Shown here: piece by piece, positions 1 through 6,840 of the stretch
How positions within the stretch are numbered: position 1 is the stretch's first letter
Layout of the letters: each line of letters begins with the position of its first letter
DNA from: Chitinophagaceae bacterium
Lineage (GTDB): Bacteria > Bacteroidota > Bacteroidia > Chitinophagales > Chitinophagaceae
Direction: 5' to 3'
Assembly: GCA_947481355.1 (NCBI GenBank)
Contig: CANKGM010000013.1
Span: forward strand, 1 to 19,982
DNA length: 19,982 nt
Notes under the pieces: model-generated
What the model was told of the DNA's origin: nothing
Database searches by the model: none
The model's input: the letters and a program-made list of their open reading frames with translations, nothing else
Position numbers and translations under genes: made by a program

Positions 1-1074
1 GAATTGGATGAATTGAACTGGTTAGAAGGGGAAGGAAAACAATTGGAAGAGGAGTTAAATGTGTTATCTCATGCTGAACAAATTAGAGATGGGCTATCAA
101 AAATTTCATACAGTTTAGATGAAGGGGAGCAGCCGATGTTGTCGCAGCTTAAGAATATGCAAAGCATGTTGCAGTCACTTTCAGCTTTCCATACTGATCT
201 GTACTCCATGTCTACTCGCATGGGTTCTGCTTACCTTGAACTAAAAGATTTAAGTGGTGAGTTACAATCCATAATGAATAAGATTTTGGTGGATGAAAAA
301 AGAATGGATCAAATTAATGAGCGGCTTTCAAATGCACAGCGTCTTGTAAAAAAACATGGATTGCTTTCCGCTGATGAACTTGTCTCTTTGCGAAACGGAT
401 TTCATAAAGAGGTGAAAACCCTTGAGCATGTTCAAGACGATTTAGATGCCAGTGAAAAGGAAAAAAACATACTGTTTGATCAAGCATATAAAGTTGCAAA
501 CTTGATTCATGAAAAGAGGGTAAAGCAGGTTCCGATACTTGAGAAGTCTGCTAAAGAATTACTTGCTCGCGTTGGGATGCCAAATGCATCGTTGAAAATA
601 GAGGTGAAGAAGGGAGAGCTGTCTGCCGTTGGCCTAGATCAAATTAATTTTTTGTTTGATGCAAATAAAAGTGGCAATTATGAACCGCTTCATAAAGTAG
701 CGAGTGGCGGGGAGTTAAGTAGGCTTATGCTTATTCTAAAATCCTTGGTTGCTGATTCTCTTGAAATGCCTACGTTAATTTTTGACGAGATTGATACGGG
801 CATTAGTGGCGAAGCAGCAAGGCAGGTTGGTTTGTTAATGGAAGAACTAGCTGACTCTCATCAGCTAATATCTATTACCCATCAGCCTCAAATTGCTGCC
901 AAGGCAGATTATCATTTGTACGTTTTCAAAGAAGAAGTTAATGGAATCATCACCACGAGCATAAAGCAACTTCTTCCTGATGAAAGTGTCATGGCGGTAG
1001 CTAGAATGTTGGCTGGGGAAAACCCAAGTGAAGCTGCTATTGCAAGTGCTAAAGAGATGATGGCTAGAAATTAG
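1..1074 (+). CDS. recN: DNA repair ATPase RecN, C-terminal part (5' end outside window)
   Basis: RecN is an SMC-like cytosolic ATPase that acts early in double-strand break repair. The reading frame is open from the first base, so the N-terminal ATPase half with Walker A and part of the coiled coil lie upstream of the window; 357 codons remain of a protein usually near 550 residues. The visible part starts in a charged, heptad-rich coiled-coil region up to about nt 550. It then has the ABC signature SGGELSR (nt 703-723), the Walker B stretch LIFDE (nt 775-789) followed by DTGISG, and the H-loop SITHQPQIA (about nt 871-897). The order SGGELSRLMLILK, FDEIDTGISG, THQPQIAAKAD is characteristic of RecN rather than SMC or RecF. 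The gene ends with TAG and the next gene, fabI, starts 86 nt later with its own probable promoter. Identity is firm; the missing start is only a window effect. Confidence 0.96.
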   Translation, partial: ELDELNWLEGEGKQLEEELNVLSHAEQIRDGLSKISYSLDEGEQPMLSQLKNMQSMLQSLSAFHTDLYSMSTRMGSAYLELKDLSGELQSIMNKILVDEKRMDQINERLSNAQRLVKKHGLLSADELVSLRNGFHKEVKTLEHVQDDLDASEKEKNILFDQAYKVANLIHEKRVKQVPILEKSAKELLARVGMPNASLKIEVKKGELSAVGLDQINFLFDANKSGNYEPLHKVASGGELSRLMLILKSLVADSLEMPTLIFDEIDTGISGEAARQVGLLMEELADSHQLISITHQPQIAAKADYHLYVFKEEVNGIITTSIKQLLPDESVMAVARMLAGENPSEAAIASAKEMMARN

Positions 1075-1113
1075 GCTATACTTTCTATGTGCTAACTATC
1101 TCTCGTCATGTAA

Positions 1114-1141
1114 TTTGACATCTTTTTTCTCATTATCTTCG
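1114..1141 (+). promoter_or_regulatory. Candidate Bacteroidota-type promoter of fabI
   Basis: TTTG at 1114-1117 is followed after 16 nt by TATCTTCG at 1134-1141, a one-base variant of the TAnnTTTG -7 box. The spacing is one base short of the usual 17-23. Transcription would start near 1147, giving a leader of about 14 nt before the fabI ATG at 1161. The same variant box occurs before guaB. Confidence 0.4.
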
Positions 1142-1160
1142 CAGTCCAAAATAGAACGAT

Positions 1161-1973
1161 ATGTCTAATCAATTACTTAAAGGTAAAAAAGGAATTATTT
1201 TCGGAGCACTTGATGAAAAATCTATAGCATGGAAAACTGCGTTAGCCTGCCATGCTCAAGGCGCTGAATTAGTTCTTACCAATGCTCCTGTTGCATTACG
1301 AATGGGAGAAATCAATAAACTTGCAGAGGCTGTTAATGCCCCAGTGATTGGTGCTGATGTAGTTAACATGGATGACTTGAAAAAGTTATTTGAAGAAGCT
1401 GTTAAGCATTTTGGAGGTGGAGTAGATTTCATCTTGCATTCCATTGGAATGAGTTTGAATGTGCGGAAGGGTAAACATTATACAGAAATGGATTATGGGT
1501 TTAATCAAAAAACACTCGATATATCAGCGATGTCATTGCACCGTGTGTTGAGGACTGCATGGGATATGGATGCATTAAACGAAAATGGAAGTGTTGTTGC
1601 ACTCACCTATATCGCTGCTCAACGAGTATTTCCTGATTATAATGAAATGGCTGATGCGAAAGCCCTATTGGAAAGTGTAACACGTAGTTTTGGTTATCAC
1701 TATGGGGTTCGTAAAAAAGTAAGAATAAACACGATATCTCAATCTCCAACTCTAACAACCGCTGGTAGTGGTGTAAAAGGGTTTAACGGCTTTGTTACCT
1801 ATGCAGAAAAGATGAGTCCTCTGGGTAATGCATCTGGAGAAGATTGCGCGAATTATTGTGTGAGTCTTTTCTCTGATCTTACTAAAATGGTTACGATGCA
1901 AAATCTTTTTCATGATGGCGGCTTCTCCTTTACAGGTGTCACCAATGCCGTGATTGAGCAAATGGAAAAATAA
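1161..1973 (+). CDS. fabI: Enoyl-[acyl-carrier-protein] reductase (NADH), FabI type
   Basis: FabI reduces trans-2-enoyl-ACP to acyl-ACP, the last step of each elongation cycle of type II fatty-acid synthesis, in the cytosol. The 270-residue protein is a short-chain dehydrogenase of normal FabI length. The N-terminal nucleotide-binding loop reads FGALDEKSIAWKTA (about 14-27). The catalytic pattern Tyr-x6-Lys is Y160-NEMADA-K167, preceded by the second conserved tyrosine Y150 in LTYIAAQRVFPDY. The stretch ISQSPTLTTAGSG (192-204) is the substrate-loop region. The usual glycine after the SIAW motif is a lysine here (SIAWK), which I take as lineage variation. The SemiSWEET gene follows after 20 nt and may be co-transcribed. 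FabI is the target of triclosan-type inhibitors in other bacteria; nothing here shows sensitivity or resistance. Confidence 0.96.
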   Translation: MSNQLLKGKKGIIFGALDEKSIAWKTALACHAQGAELVLTNAPVALRMGEINKLAEAVNAPVIGADVVNMDDLKKLFEEAVKHFGGGVDFILHSIGMSLNVRKGKHYTEMDYGFNQKTLDISAMSLHRVLRTAWDMDALNENGSVVALTYIAAQRVFPDYNEMADAKALLESVTRSFGYHYGVRKKVRINTISQSPTLTTAGSGVKGFNGFVTYAEKMSPLGNASGEDCANYCVSLFSDLTKMVTMQNLFHDGGFSFTGVTNAVIEQMEK

Positions 1974-1993
1974 TTAATCTCTTAATTTATTAC

Positions 1994-2251
1994 ATGGAAT
2001 GGATTGAGTATGTAGGGTATGTTGGAGTGGTTCTTTCCTCTATCACCTTTTTGCCTCAGGTACTGCACGCATGGAAAACGAAATCTGTAGGCGATCTATC
2101 TATTTGGATGGTACTCATTTTGATTGGAAATGTATCGACTTGGTTGTTTTACTCGTCCGTTAAAGGAGTTCTTCCCATGATTATTGCAAACGCTATCATT
2201 TTGGTGCTTTCGCTCATCATGTTGTATTTCAAACTAACCTTTAAGAAATAA
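1994..2251 (+). CDS. SemiSWEET family sugar transporter (PQ-loop, three-helix)
   Basis: SemiSWEETs are inner-membrane proteins of one triple-helix bundle that dimerise to form a sugar uniporter, the half-size relatives of eukaryotic SWEETs. This 85-residue protein has three hydrophobic segments (about 6-26, 36-55, 59-79). The PQ motif is at P21-Q22 in FLPQVLHAWKTKS. Against the Leptospira biflexa SemiSWEET as I remember it, W50 and N66 fall at the positions of its sugar-contacting Trp48 and Asn64, and P61 opens helix 3 as usual. The length is typical. It lies 20 nt after fabI with no visible promoter of its own and ends at a strong hairpin, so it is probably the last gene of the fabI transcript. 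The transported sugar cannot be read from the sequence. Confidence 0.9.
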   Translation: MEWIEYVGYVGVVLSSITFLPQVLHAWKTKSVGDLSIWMVLILIGNVSTWLFYSSVKGVLPMIIANAIILVLSLIMLYFKLTFKK

Positions 2252-2256
2252 AAAAA

Positions 2257-2271
2257 CCACCTTTAAGGTGG
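2257..2271. terminator. Hairpin terminator shared by two convergent genes
   Basis: CCACCTTTAAGGTGG forms a stem of five G/C-rich pairs (CCACC/GGTGG) closed by a TTTAA loop. It is preceded by six A residues and followed by CTTTTC, so it can act as an intrinsic terminator in both directions. It lies 5 nt after the SemiSWEET stop and 23 nt after the stop of the opposing DUF2795 gene. It is the clearest terminator in the window. Confidence 0.8.
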
Positions 2272-2294
2272 CTTTTCTTATCTAAACTATATGT

Positions 2295-2516
2295 TTAATA
2301 TTCGTCTTCGTTAAAGAAAAAGTCTTCTTGGCTTGGATAATCAGGCCAGATATCATCTATTCCTTCATAAATGTCTCCTTCATCTTCAAGTTCTTGAAGA
2401 TTTTCAATTACTTCAATAGGGGCGCCACTGCGTATACAATAATCGATCAATTCGTCTTTTGTAGCAGGCCATGGAGCGTCTTCAAGATATGATGCTAGTT
2501 CGAGTGTCCAGAACAT
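2295..2516 (-). CDS. DUF2795 domain small acidic protein
   Basis: This 73-residue protein matches the short DUF2795 proteins that are conserved throughout Bacteroidota. Their function is unknown. It starts MFWTLELASYLEDAPWPATK, continues with a helical stretch DELIDYCIRSGAP (22-34) and ends in a very acidic tail (EDEGDIYEGIDDIWPDYP, then NEDEY). It has no signal peptide or membrane segment, so it should be cytosolic. It stands alone as a convergent partner of fabI-SemiSWEET with its own good promoter at 2540-2570. The strong sequence constraint on such proteins suggests a housekeeping or adaptor role, but that is inference. Confidence 0.88.
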   Translation of the reverse strand: MFWTLELASYLEDAPWPATKDELIDYCIRSGAPIEVIENLQELEDEGDIYEGIDDIWPDYPSQEDFFFNEDEY

Positions 2517-2539
2517 AGGGGTAAGCGTTTGATTTTTGG

Positions 2540-2570
2540 CAAAAGTAATGGTTAAATTGATATATCCAAA
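2540..2570 (-). promoter_or_regulatory. Bacteroidota-type promoter of the DUF2795 gene
   Basis: On the minus strand TTTG (2567-2570) is followed after 19 nt by TACTTTTG (2540-2547), an exact match to the TTTG / TAnnTTTG consensus with ideal spacing. The -7 box ends 23 nt before the ATG at 2516. The -33 element lies inside an inverted repeat (see 2557-2584). Confidence 0.7.
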
Positions 2571-2584
2571 TCCTAAGATATCAA
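2557..2584. repeat. Inverted repeat around the -33 element (possible operator)
   Basis: TTGATAT (2557-2563) and its exact reverse complement ATATCAA (2578-2584) are separated by 14 nt, with arm centres 21 bases (two helical turns) apart. The -33 element of the DUF2795 promoter lies between the arms. The arms are A/T-rich, so chance is a real alternative. Confidence 0.35.
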
Positions 2585-2618
2585 CAAGGAAGGGATATTA
2601 TGGTTCAGTAGTTTAGTA

Positions 2619-2649
2619 TTTGTAGGAGAATTGACTTTGTTTACCTTCA
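2619..2649 (+). promoter_or_regulatory. Candidate promoter of the LolD-type ATPase gene
   Basis: TTTG at 2619-2622 is followed after 19 nt by TACCTTCA at 2642-2649, which matches the -7 consensus TAnnTTTG in its TA and first two T positions only. The box ends 16 nt before the ATG at 2666. The spacing is ideal but the -7 match is imperfect. Confidence 0.4.
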
Positions 2650-2665
2650 CTTTAAATTACCATAC

Positions 2666-3331
2666 ATGTTAGCAGCTAAAGGGATAGTCAAGTTTTACGG
2701 CGCTCTTCAAGTGTTGAAGGGGGTGGATTTTTCCATTTCTCAGGGTGAAATTGTGAGTATTGCAGGTTCTTCGGGTGCAGGTAAAACAACATTGTTGCAT
2801 ATTTTGGGGACCCTAGATAAGCCCGATCAAGGGGAAATGTGGTTTGGCGAAAAGCGTCTAGATACGATGAATTCAAAAGAGTTGGCCGGTTTTCGCAACC
2901 ATCATATTGGTTTTGTTTTTCAGTTTCATCACCTTCTTCCTGAATTTACTGCCTTGGAAAATGTTTGTGTGCCGGGTTGGATAGCTGGTAGAAAAACGGG
3001 TGAATTAGAGAAAAAGGCAGGGGAATTATTGGAACGACTTGGTGTTTCTGCAAGGGCTTCTCACAAGCCAAATGAACTGTCTGGCGGTGAACAACAGCGT
3101 GTGGCCGTAGCCAGAGCATTGATCAATAACCCTGGTATTATATTTGCCGATGAACCTACTGGCAATTTGGATTCAGCCAATGCAACGTCATTACACAATT
3201 TATTTAAACAGCTCAGGGATGAGTTGAATCAAACATTTTTGATTGTGACGCATAACGAGGAGCTCGCCTCAATGAGCGATAGAGTCATGCATTTGAAAGA
3301 CGGAAGATGGCTGCAGCCCGCAACTAGCTAA
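2666..3331 (+). CDS. lolD: LolD-type ABC transporter ATP-binding protein
   Basis: This 221-residue protein is a stand-alone ABC ATPase of the LolD/FtsE/MacB class. LolD powers release of outer-membrane lipoproteins from the inner membrane with a LolC/E-type permease. Walker A is GSSGAGKT (34-41), the Q-loop glutamine is Q86 in FVFQFHHLLPEFTALENV, a stretch very typical of LolD, the signature is LSGGE (138-142), Walker B is IIFADEP (158-164) followed by TGNLD, and the H-loop histidine is H196. All catalytic residues are present. No permease gene is adjacent; in Bacteroidota the LolCE-like permease often lies elsewhere. The stop overlaps the stop of the convergent adenosyltransferase gene by 8 bp. 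The alternative is an ATPase for another FtsX/MacB-type permease, so the LolD assignment is good at class level only. Confidence 0.85.
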   Translation: MLAAKGIVKFYGALQVLKGVDFSISQGEIVSIAGSSGAGKTTLLHILGTLDKPDQGEMWFGEKRLDTMNSKELAGFRNHHIGFVFQFHHLLPEFTALENVCVPGWIAGRKTGELEKKAGELLERLGVSARASHKPNELSGGEQQRVAVARALINNPGIIFADEPTGNLDSANATSLHNLFKQLRDELNQTFLIVTHNEELASMSDRVMHLKDGRWLQPATS

Positions 3332-3887
3332 CTCTTGGTCTCCAGGTCACTTCTTCTACATTCAATTCTTTTGCCATAAATCGTGATAATAGAAATAAGT
3401 AGTCGCTTAATCTATTGATGTATTTGATGATTAAGTATTCATGGTCTTCGTCTTCAATTAATAGGTCTACAATAATGCGCTCTGTTCTTCTGCAAACGCA
3501 TCTTGCAATGTGAAGTTGGGAAACTGTCTGGTGCCCACCTGGCATAATAAAGAATTGCAACGGTGGTAACGATAGGTCCATTCTGTCCATTTCTTCCTCT
3601 AGATAAAATACATCAGTATCTTTTAAGTCGGGGATTTTAAGCTTAGGCTCTTTTTCTGGATCACAGGCTAAGGCAGACCCAATGGTAAAAAGTCTATCCT
3701 GGACTTCTTTCAGTATATTCTTGATTAATTTATCTTGGATAAGGTCTCGGCATAAGCCGATATGTGAGTTGAGCTCATCAACTGTGCCATATGCCTCTAT
3801 CCTAGTGTGGGATTTTCTTACTTTAGTGCCTCCGATTAATGAGGTTGTTCCTTTATCTCCTGTCTTCGTATAAATTTTCATTGCCAT
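3324..3887 (-). CDS. PduO-type cob(I)alamin adenosyltransferase (ATP:cob(I)alamin)
   Basis: The enzyme transfers the 5'-deoxyadenosyl group of ATP to cob(I)alamin to make adenosylcobalamin, in the cytosol. The 187-residue protein has the family N-terminus KIYTKTGDKGTTSL (4-17), which forms the ATP-binding loop, then RIEAYGTVDELNSHIG (29-44), the core FIMPGG (113-118) and ARCVCRRTER (128-137), and a final YINRLSDYLFLLSR (156-169). These are hallmarks of the PduO/MMAB type and not of CobA. A histidine stands directly after the MPGG motif. The start chosen at 3887 gives MAMKIYTK; the second Met, two codons in, is also possible. No cobalamin riboswitch or B12-dependent enzyme gene is visible nearby. 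It lies downstream of gatC and the MacB-type ATPase on the same strand, but a candidate promoter sits directly before it. Confidence 0.92.
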   Translation of the reverse strand: MAMKIYTKTGDKGTTSLIGGTKVRKSHTRIEAYGTVDELNSHIGLCRDLIQDKLIKNILKEVQDRLFTIGSALACDPEKEPKLKIPDLKDTDVFYLEEEMDRMDLSLPPLQFFIMPGGHQTVSQLHIARCVCRRTERIIVDLLIEDEDHEYLIIKYINRLSDYLFLLSRFMAKELNVEEVTWRPRVS

Positions 3888-3893
3888 AAGCCA

Positions 3894-3922
3894 CTAAATT
3901 ATGTTAATAGATAATGTGGCAA
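3894..3922 (-). promoter_or_regulatory. Candidate promoter of the cobalamin adenosyltransferase gene
   Basis: On the minus strand TTG (3920-3922) is followed after 18 nt by TAATTTAG (3894-3901), one base away from TAnnTTTG. The -7 box ends 6 nt before the ATG at 3887, so the mRNA would have almost no leader. Confidence 0.42.
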
Positions 3923-3955
3923 CGACATAATTGTTCACTTTAAATACAGATATTT

Positions 3956-4660
3956 TTACACCACGCTTGCGGCATCCTTCGTTCTGTCGCTTTCCAATAG
4001 CCCATCTCGAAGTCTTATGACTCGTTTTGCGTAGTTCGAAATATCTTCTTCATGTGTTACTAAAACGACTGTATTTCCGTCTTCATGAATTTTTGAAAAA
4101 ATACTCATGATCTCATAAGACGTTTTGGTGTCTAAGTTACCAGTAGGTTCATCAGCTAAGATGATGGAAGGATTATTGACCAATGCTCTTGCGATAGCAA
4201 CACGTTGGCACTGACCTCCTGAAAGTTCGTTGGGTTTATGGTGGCTCCTGTCCATCAAGTCAACTTTTCTGAGTACTTCTTGTGCCATTTCTGTCCTGGT
4301 TTTTTTTGGAATACCTGCATAAACCAGCGGTAGCGCTACATTTTCTAAGGCTGTTAACCGTGGCAACAAGTTGAATTGCTGAAATACAAATCCAATTTCC
4401 TTGTTTCTGATATCTGCCAAATCATTGTCGGGCATAGTGCTTACGTCTTTGCCATTCAATATATATTTACCAGATGTTGGAGAATCTAAGCATCCTAAAA
4501 TATTCATCAGCGTACTCTTGCCAGAGCCAGAGGGCCCCATTAATGCAACGTATTCATTTCGTAGAATATCAATGTTTAGCCCCTTCAAGATTTTTAATTC
4601 TTGGTTGCCCATGAAATAGCTCTTACGAATATCCTCAAGATGGATTACAGAATTTGACAT
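3956..4660 (-). CDS. MacB/LolD-family ABC transporter ATP-binding protein
   Basis: This is a 234-residue stand-alone ABC ATPase of the MacB-type exporter class, which works with FtsX-like permeases in lipoprotein, peptide or drug export. Walker A is GPSGSGKST (42-50), the Q-loop is Q94 in FVFQQFNLLPRLTALENV, the signature is LSGGQ (146-150), Walker B is IILADEP (167-173) followed by TGNLD, and H203 is the switch histidine. The residue after the signature, usually Gln in this class, is Cys151 (LSGGQCQR). No permease gene is next to it. It starts 4 nt after the gatC stop, so it is almost certainly co-transcribed with gatC. A gap of 68 nt with a candidate promoter separates it from the next gene. 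Which permease it serves is unknown. Confidence 0.88.
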   Translation of the reverse strand: MSNSVIHLEDIRKSYFMGNQELKILKGLNIDILRNEYVALMGPSGSGKSTLMNILGCLDSPTSGKYILNGKDVSTMPDNDLADIRNKEIGFVFQQFNLLPRLTALENVALPLVYAGIPKKTRTEMAQEVLRKVDLMDRSHHKPNELSGGQCQRVAIARALVNNPSIILADEPTGNLDTKTSYEIMSIFSKIHEDGNTVVLVTHEEDISNYAKRVIRLRDGLLESDRTKDAASVV

Positions 4661-4664
4661 GTAA

Positions 4665-4955
4665 TTATTTTTTGATCACTTTAGGCACAGTAAAAAATTC
4701 ATTTAGGGATGCAGGAGCATTTTTGAGGGCCGTTGCATTGTCAACAGATCCTTTTACCACATCCTCACGGAGGCTATTTATGGTATGGCTGATGTGGGTG
4801 AGTGGCTCAACACCAGTCGTATCGATTTCATTTAGTTTTTCAACAAAGCTTATCATTTTTTGTAGGTCTTTTCGAATTGATTCAGCTTCTTCTTTATTGA
4901 AGTCAAGTCGGGCCAATGTTGCCAGCTTTTCTACCATTTCTTTATTGAGTTCCAT
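4665..4955 (-). CDS. gatC: Asp-tRNA(Asn)/Glu-tRNA(Gln) amidotransferase subunit C
   Basis: GatC is the small structural subunit of the GatCAB complex, which converts misacylated Glu-tRNA(Gln) or Asp-tRNA(Asn) to the correct amide form. The 96-residue protein has the full family pattern: LATLARLDFNKEE (11-23), a helix DLQKMISFVEKLNEIDTTGV (29-48), then EPLTHIS (49-55), the LRED motif, and a C-terminal FFTVPKVIKK. Length and order match GatC. gatA and gatB are not next to it, which is common outside Firmicutes. It is the first gene of a minus-strand unit and the MacB-type ATPase follows after 4 nt. It is divergent from trpS across 133 nt; I found no convincing -7 box for it (TAATTTTA, 16 nt before the ATG, is the nearest). 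Confidence 0.93.
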   Translation of the reverse strand: MELNKEMVEKLATLARLDFNKEEAESIRKDLQKMISFVEKLNEIDTTGVEPLTHISHTINSLREDVVKGSVDNATALKNAPASLNEFFTVPKVIKK

Positions 4956-5076
4956 TGATATGAATTGGCCGTAAAATTAACCAATATCATGTGAACCGCT
5001 TTTTTTTATTGATGAACGGAAGATAAAACCCATATAAGAATCTGGTAATCCCATTATGAGCAGGCTATACATTTAT

Positions 5077-5084
5077 TATATTTG
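5077..5084 (+). promoter_or_regulatory. -7 promoter box directly before trpS
   Basis: TATATTTG is an exact TAnnTTTG match and ends 4 nt before the ATG at 5089, so transcription should begin at or within a few bases of the start codon. No clear TTG is seen at the -33 position. The box lies inside the open frame that begins at 5056, which argues against that upstream ATG being the start. Confidence 0.55.
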
Positions 5085-5088
5085 CTTC

Positions 5089-6090
5089 ATGAGTACGGAA
5101 AATGCAATAGTAATGAGTGGTATACGGCCAACCGGATACCTACACCTGGGAAACTATTTTGGTGCCATGCGCAACTATGTGAAGCTCCAGGAGAAATACA
5201 CCTGTTTTTTCATGGTTGCTGATTTACATGCCCTGACTACGCATCCAGATACCAAGGAGCTGAAATCAAATGTATATCGGGTAATAGCGGAAAATATTGC
5301 CTGTGGAATCGATCCTGAAAAGGCTGCTTTATATTGTCAAAGCCATGTGCATGAAACAGCAGAATTGTACCTCTACCTTAATATGCTCGCCTACCTTGGC
5401 GAGCTAGAAAAAACGACTACGTTTAAAGACAAGGCAAGGTTACAGCCAGATAATATTAATGCAGGATTATTGACTTATCCTGTGCTTCAAGCTGCCGATA
5501 TTATTTTGCACAGAGCTACTTGGGTTCCTGTAGGCAAGGATCAAGAACAGCATCTTGAAATGTCGAGAAATTTTGTAAAACGGTTTAATCACCGCTATGG
5601 CAATGTATTTCCTGAACCAATGGCCTATAATTTTGGTGATGAACTGGTTAAAGTGCCGAGCTTAGATGGAACGGGTAAAATGAGTAAAAGTGAAAATCAA
5701 TTGGCTACTATTTATTTAGCTGATGATGATGAGTTGATTCGGAAAAAGGTGATGAAAGCCAAGACGGACGGCGGTCCAACTGAAATAAATATGCCAAAGC
5801 CGGATTATATTGAAAATATTTTCCAATTGATGAAGTTGGTTAGTGAGCAATCTACCATTGATCAATTTGAAAAAGCTTACCAAGAGTGTACTATTCGTTA
5901 CGGGGATATGAAAAAGCAGCTTGCGGAAGATATGGTTACATTCATTTCGCCTATTAGACAAAAAGCAATCGCTATTCAGCAAGATGAACGGTATATGCAG
6001 ACGATCATGGAGCAAGGAGCTGAAAAGGCATGTGCAAGTGCCCAAAAAACCATGGAACTTGTACGGGAAGCCATGGGATTGGTCTATTAG
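5089..6090 (+). CDS. trpS: Tryptophan--tRNA ligase
   Basis: TrpS charges tRNA(Trp) with tryptophan; it is a class I aminoacyl-tRNA synthetase and a cytosolic homodimer. With the start at 5089 it has 333 residues, a normal length. The HIGH-equivalent is TGYLHLGNY (15-23), the tryptophan pocket region includes FMVADLHALTT (41-51), and the KMSKS loop is GKMSKSEN (196-203). DVxVPVGKDQEQHLEM-like residues (TWVPVGKDQEQHLEMSR, 144-160) are typical of bacterial TrpS. An in-frame ATG at 5056 would add eleven residues (MSRLYIYYICF), but these resemble no TrpS N-terminus and overlap the -7 box, so I prefer 5089. It is transcribed alone; the deoxynucleoside kinase follows after 114 nt. Confidence 0.96.
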   Translation: MSTENAIVMSGIRPTGYLHLGNYFGAMRNYVKLQEKYTCFFMVADLHALTTHPDTKELKSNVYRVIAENIACGIDPEKAALYCQSHVHETAELYLYLNMLAYLGELEKTTTFKDKARLQPDNINAGLLTYPVLQAADIILHRATWVPVGKDQEQHLEMSRNFVKRFNHRYGNVFPEPMAYNFGDELVKVPSLDGTGKMSKSENQLATIYLADDDELIRKKVMKAKTDGGPTEINMPKPDYIENIFQLMKLVSEQSTIDQFEKAYQECTIRYGDMKKQLAEDMVTFISPIRQKAIAIQQDERYMQTIMEQGAEKACASAQKTMELVREAMGLVY

Positions 6091-6204
6091 AGGTGCCTAG
6101 CCTGATTTCTTACAAAAAAAAGGAGCTTCATCTTTCTTTTGTCAAAATGAATATGTACTTTGTTAACCTGTGATACCTAGGTCCAGAAAGAACTTTTTTA
6201 TACA

Positions 6205-6840
6205 ATGGCTAAAATTAAAAAACCAAAGCACATCGCGATTGCCGGCAATATTGGGGCCGGAAAAACATCACTTACGGAGTTGTTAAGCAAACACTATCGT
6301 TGGATTCCTCAATTTGAGGATGTGGATCAAAATCCTTATTTATTTGACTTTTATGAGGATATGCCTCGATGGAGTTTTAATCTTCAAGTATATTTTCTCA
6401 ATAGCCGTTTGAATCAATTACTCGAGATTAGTAAAGGAACTGAAACGGTTATCCAAGATAGAACGATATACGAGGATGCATACATTTTTGCACCCAATCT
6501 TCAAGAAATGGGATTGATGACAAAGCGTGATTTTGACAATTACTTTGATTTTTTTCAAAATCTACGCCAAATGGTTAAGCCACCAGATTTGTTAATTTAT
6601 TTACAGGCGTCAGTTCCTACACTAGTTGGGCAAATTCAAAAAAGGGGAAGGGAATATGAAGAAAATATTCGGTTAGACTACCTCAAAAAATTGAATGAAT
6701 TTTATAACAAATGGATTGAAGGTTACAAAGAAGGTCCGTTGCTCATTATTAATGTTGACAAAAATAAGTTTGTCGAAAATGAAGAGGACATGGGAGAAAT
6801 AATCGCTAAAGTTGATGCAGCGCTTTACGGACTATTTTAA
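6205..6840 (+). CDS. Deoxynucleoside kinase (deoxyadenosine/deoxyguanosine kinase-like)
   Basis: Members of this family phosphorylate deoxynucleosides to 5'-monophosphates with ATP in the salvage pathway. The 211-residue protein has the P-loop GNIGAGKT (14-21), the acidic substrate motif EDVDQNPYLFDFYED (38-52), the DRS-type motif as QDRTIYEDAYIF (84-95), and the arginine-rich lid KRGREYEENIR (147-157). These are standard for the dNK/dGK-dAK fold, and Thr replaces Ser in the DRS motif. The family in Bacteroidota is usually annotated as deoxyadenosine or deoxyguanosine kinase; specificity cannot be fixed from motifs alone. Its TAA stop directly abuts the stop codon of the convergent mqnD with no base between, so there is no room for an intergenic terminator. 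Confidence 0.9.
   Translation: MAKIKKPKHIAIAGNIGAGKTSLTELLSKHYRWIPQFEDVDQNPYLFDFYEDMPRWSFNLQVYFLNSRLNQLLEISKGTETVIQDRTIYEDAYIFAPNLQEMGLMTKRDFDNYFDFFQNLRQMVKPPDLLIYLQASVPTLVGQIQKRGREYEENIRLDYLKKLNEFYNKWIEGYKEGPLLIINVDKNKFVENEEDMGEIIAKVDAALYGLF

Noticed and set aside
3916..3938. Imperfect dyad GTGGCAA / TTGTTCAC before the cobalamin adenosyltransferase gene, considered as an operator or part of a cobalamin riboswitch.
   Set aside because: The arms do not match without a bulge, and the 68-nt gap is far too short for a cobalamin riboswitch and lacks its B12 box.
5716..6045. A 109-codon open frame on the minus strand inside trpS, and a 106-codon plus-strand frame antisense to gatC (4654-4974).
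   Set aside because: Both lie opposite well-supported genes, have no family-like motifs, and no promoter or start context; they are shadows.
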